A program made the position numbers and the translations under genes. A DNA stretch of 64,000 nucleotides from Olivibacter sp. XZL3. GTDB taxonomy: Bacteria; Bacteroidota; Bacteroidia; Sphingobacteriales; Sphingobacteriaceae. Below the pieces are notes generated by a model. The model was not told the origin of the DNA. It made no database searches and saw nothing but the letters and a program-made list of their open reading frames with translations. Positions 63,656 through 64,000 of the stretch are shown here, one piece after another. Every line of letters starts with the position of its first letter. Position 1 is the stretch's first letter. The DNA lies in assembly GCF_004368405.1 (NCBI RefSeq), contig NZ_SBJH01000010.1:186001-250000 (forward strand), read 5' to 3'.

Positions 63656-64000
63656 CTTACCAACGCTGTGCCTGGCTCTGATCATCATGGCTTGCCAGCA
63701 TCCCGCTCAATCGTCGAACTATTTTTCACGTTATAATAACAACAAAACAAATAATATCATGAACAGTAAAAACAGAGAAATATACTTCGCAGGTGGCTGT
63801 TTCTGGGGAACAGAACACTTTTTCAAACAAGTCCGCGGCGTAGTTGCAACCGAGGTCGGCTATGCCAACGGCAATTTGGAAGCGCCCTCTTATCAGCAGG
63901 TGTCCACAGGAAGAACCGGTTTTGCCGAAACGGTCAAGGTAGTATACGATCCGGAGATCATCGGTTTAGACTTATTAATCGATTTGTTTTTCAAGACCAT
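63645..64000 (+). CDS. msrA: Peptide methionine sulfoxide reductase A, exported (3' end outside window)
   Basis: The first 118 codons of MsrA preceded by a lipoprotein-type signal (LIIMAC). The catalytic motif GGCFWGTEHFF follows at about residues 52-62, with EVGYANG and SYQQVSTGRTGFAE after it. It reduces oxidised methionine in envelope proteins. The window ends inside the gene. Start at ATG 63645; ATG 63759 would give a cytosolic form. Confidence 0.93.
   Translation, partial: MRISLPTLCLALIIMACQHPAQSSNYFSRYNNNKTNNIMNSKNREIYFAGGCFWGTEHFFKQVRGVVATEVGYANGNLEAPSYQQVSTGRTGFAETVKVVYDPEIIGLDLLIDLFFKT

Noticed and set aside
1-64000. CRISPR array, insertion sequence, prophage or rRNA operon
   Set aside because: No regularly spaced repeats, transposase, integrase or phage structural genes and no rRNA-like sequence were seen.

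Overview
The window looks like a chromosomal segment of a Bacteroidota bacterium, most likely of the Sphingobacteriaceae (Sphingobacterium/Parapedobacter/Olivibacter type). The grounds are two SusC/SusD outer-membrane pairs, an ECF sigma/FecR pair, several Bacteroidota-typical FtsX permeases, TAnnTTTG-type -7 elements and a general lack of Shine-Dalgarno sequences. No rRNA, CRISPR array, transposase or phage gene is visible. One tRNA gene (Cys, GCA) is present.

Layout. 0-4.4 kb: a divergent, probably zinc-controlled locus. A COG0523 GTPase operon runs left and a MerC / ABC ATPase / His-rich FtsX permease / DUF3299-like operon runs right, around a perfect 17-bp inverted repeat. 4.5-9.4 kb: DUF808 protein, secreted GH43, an ABC exporter and a low-affinity iron permease-like protein. 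9.4-18.1 kb: two MacB/FtsX-type permeases (one with a large internal deletion) whose upstream regions share a two-palindrome plus sigma54-like layout; between them lie tRNA-Cys, RtcB and a secreted esterase; an SRPBCC protein follows. 18.3-28.0 kb: an AGE-family epimerase and GPH sugar symporter, divergent from a SusC-SusD-surface lipoprotein operon, with an AraC regulator. 28.1-35.5 kb: a secreted glutaminase-like protein, a Csp copper-storage protein, a Nudix hydrolase and an acyltransferase, mixed with three genes broken by single-base deletions (DUF6624, zeta-type kinase, secreted hypothetical).

36.0-46.1 kb: ECF sigma, FecR anti-sigma, STN-type SusC, SusD, then two DUF1080 (3-keto-glycoside hydrolase-type) proteins around a Gfo/Idh/MocA oxidoreductase. 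This is a coherent glycoside uptake system that would cleave by sugar 3-oxidation instead of ordinary glycosidases. 46.3-54.2 kb: SDR plus AraC, a DUF6695-like protein with PanD, pirin, HxlR with an SDR/DUF1330/NTF2-like operon, and DinB. 54.2-59.8 kb: heavy-metal RND efflux in which the inner-membrane pump is fused to its outer-membrane channel, followed by the adaptor. 59.8-60.4 kb: fragments of HxlR and HipA genes. 60.7-64.0 kb: HxlR, quinone-oxidoreductase-like MDR, NAD(P)-binding protein, YkgB and MsrA (cut by the window edge), an electrophile/oxidative-stress cluster.

The strongest candidates for something undescribed are the shared sigma54/palindrome architecture of the two FtsX genes, the zinc locus with its His-rich ABC permease, and the sigma-controlled 3-keto-glycoside locus. 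All functions are read from sequence patterns alone; no database search was made.
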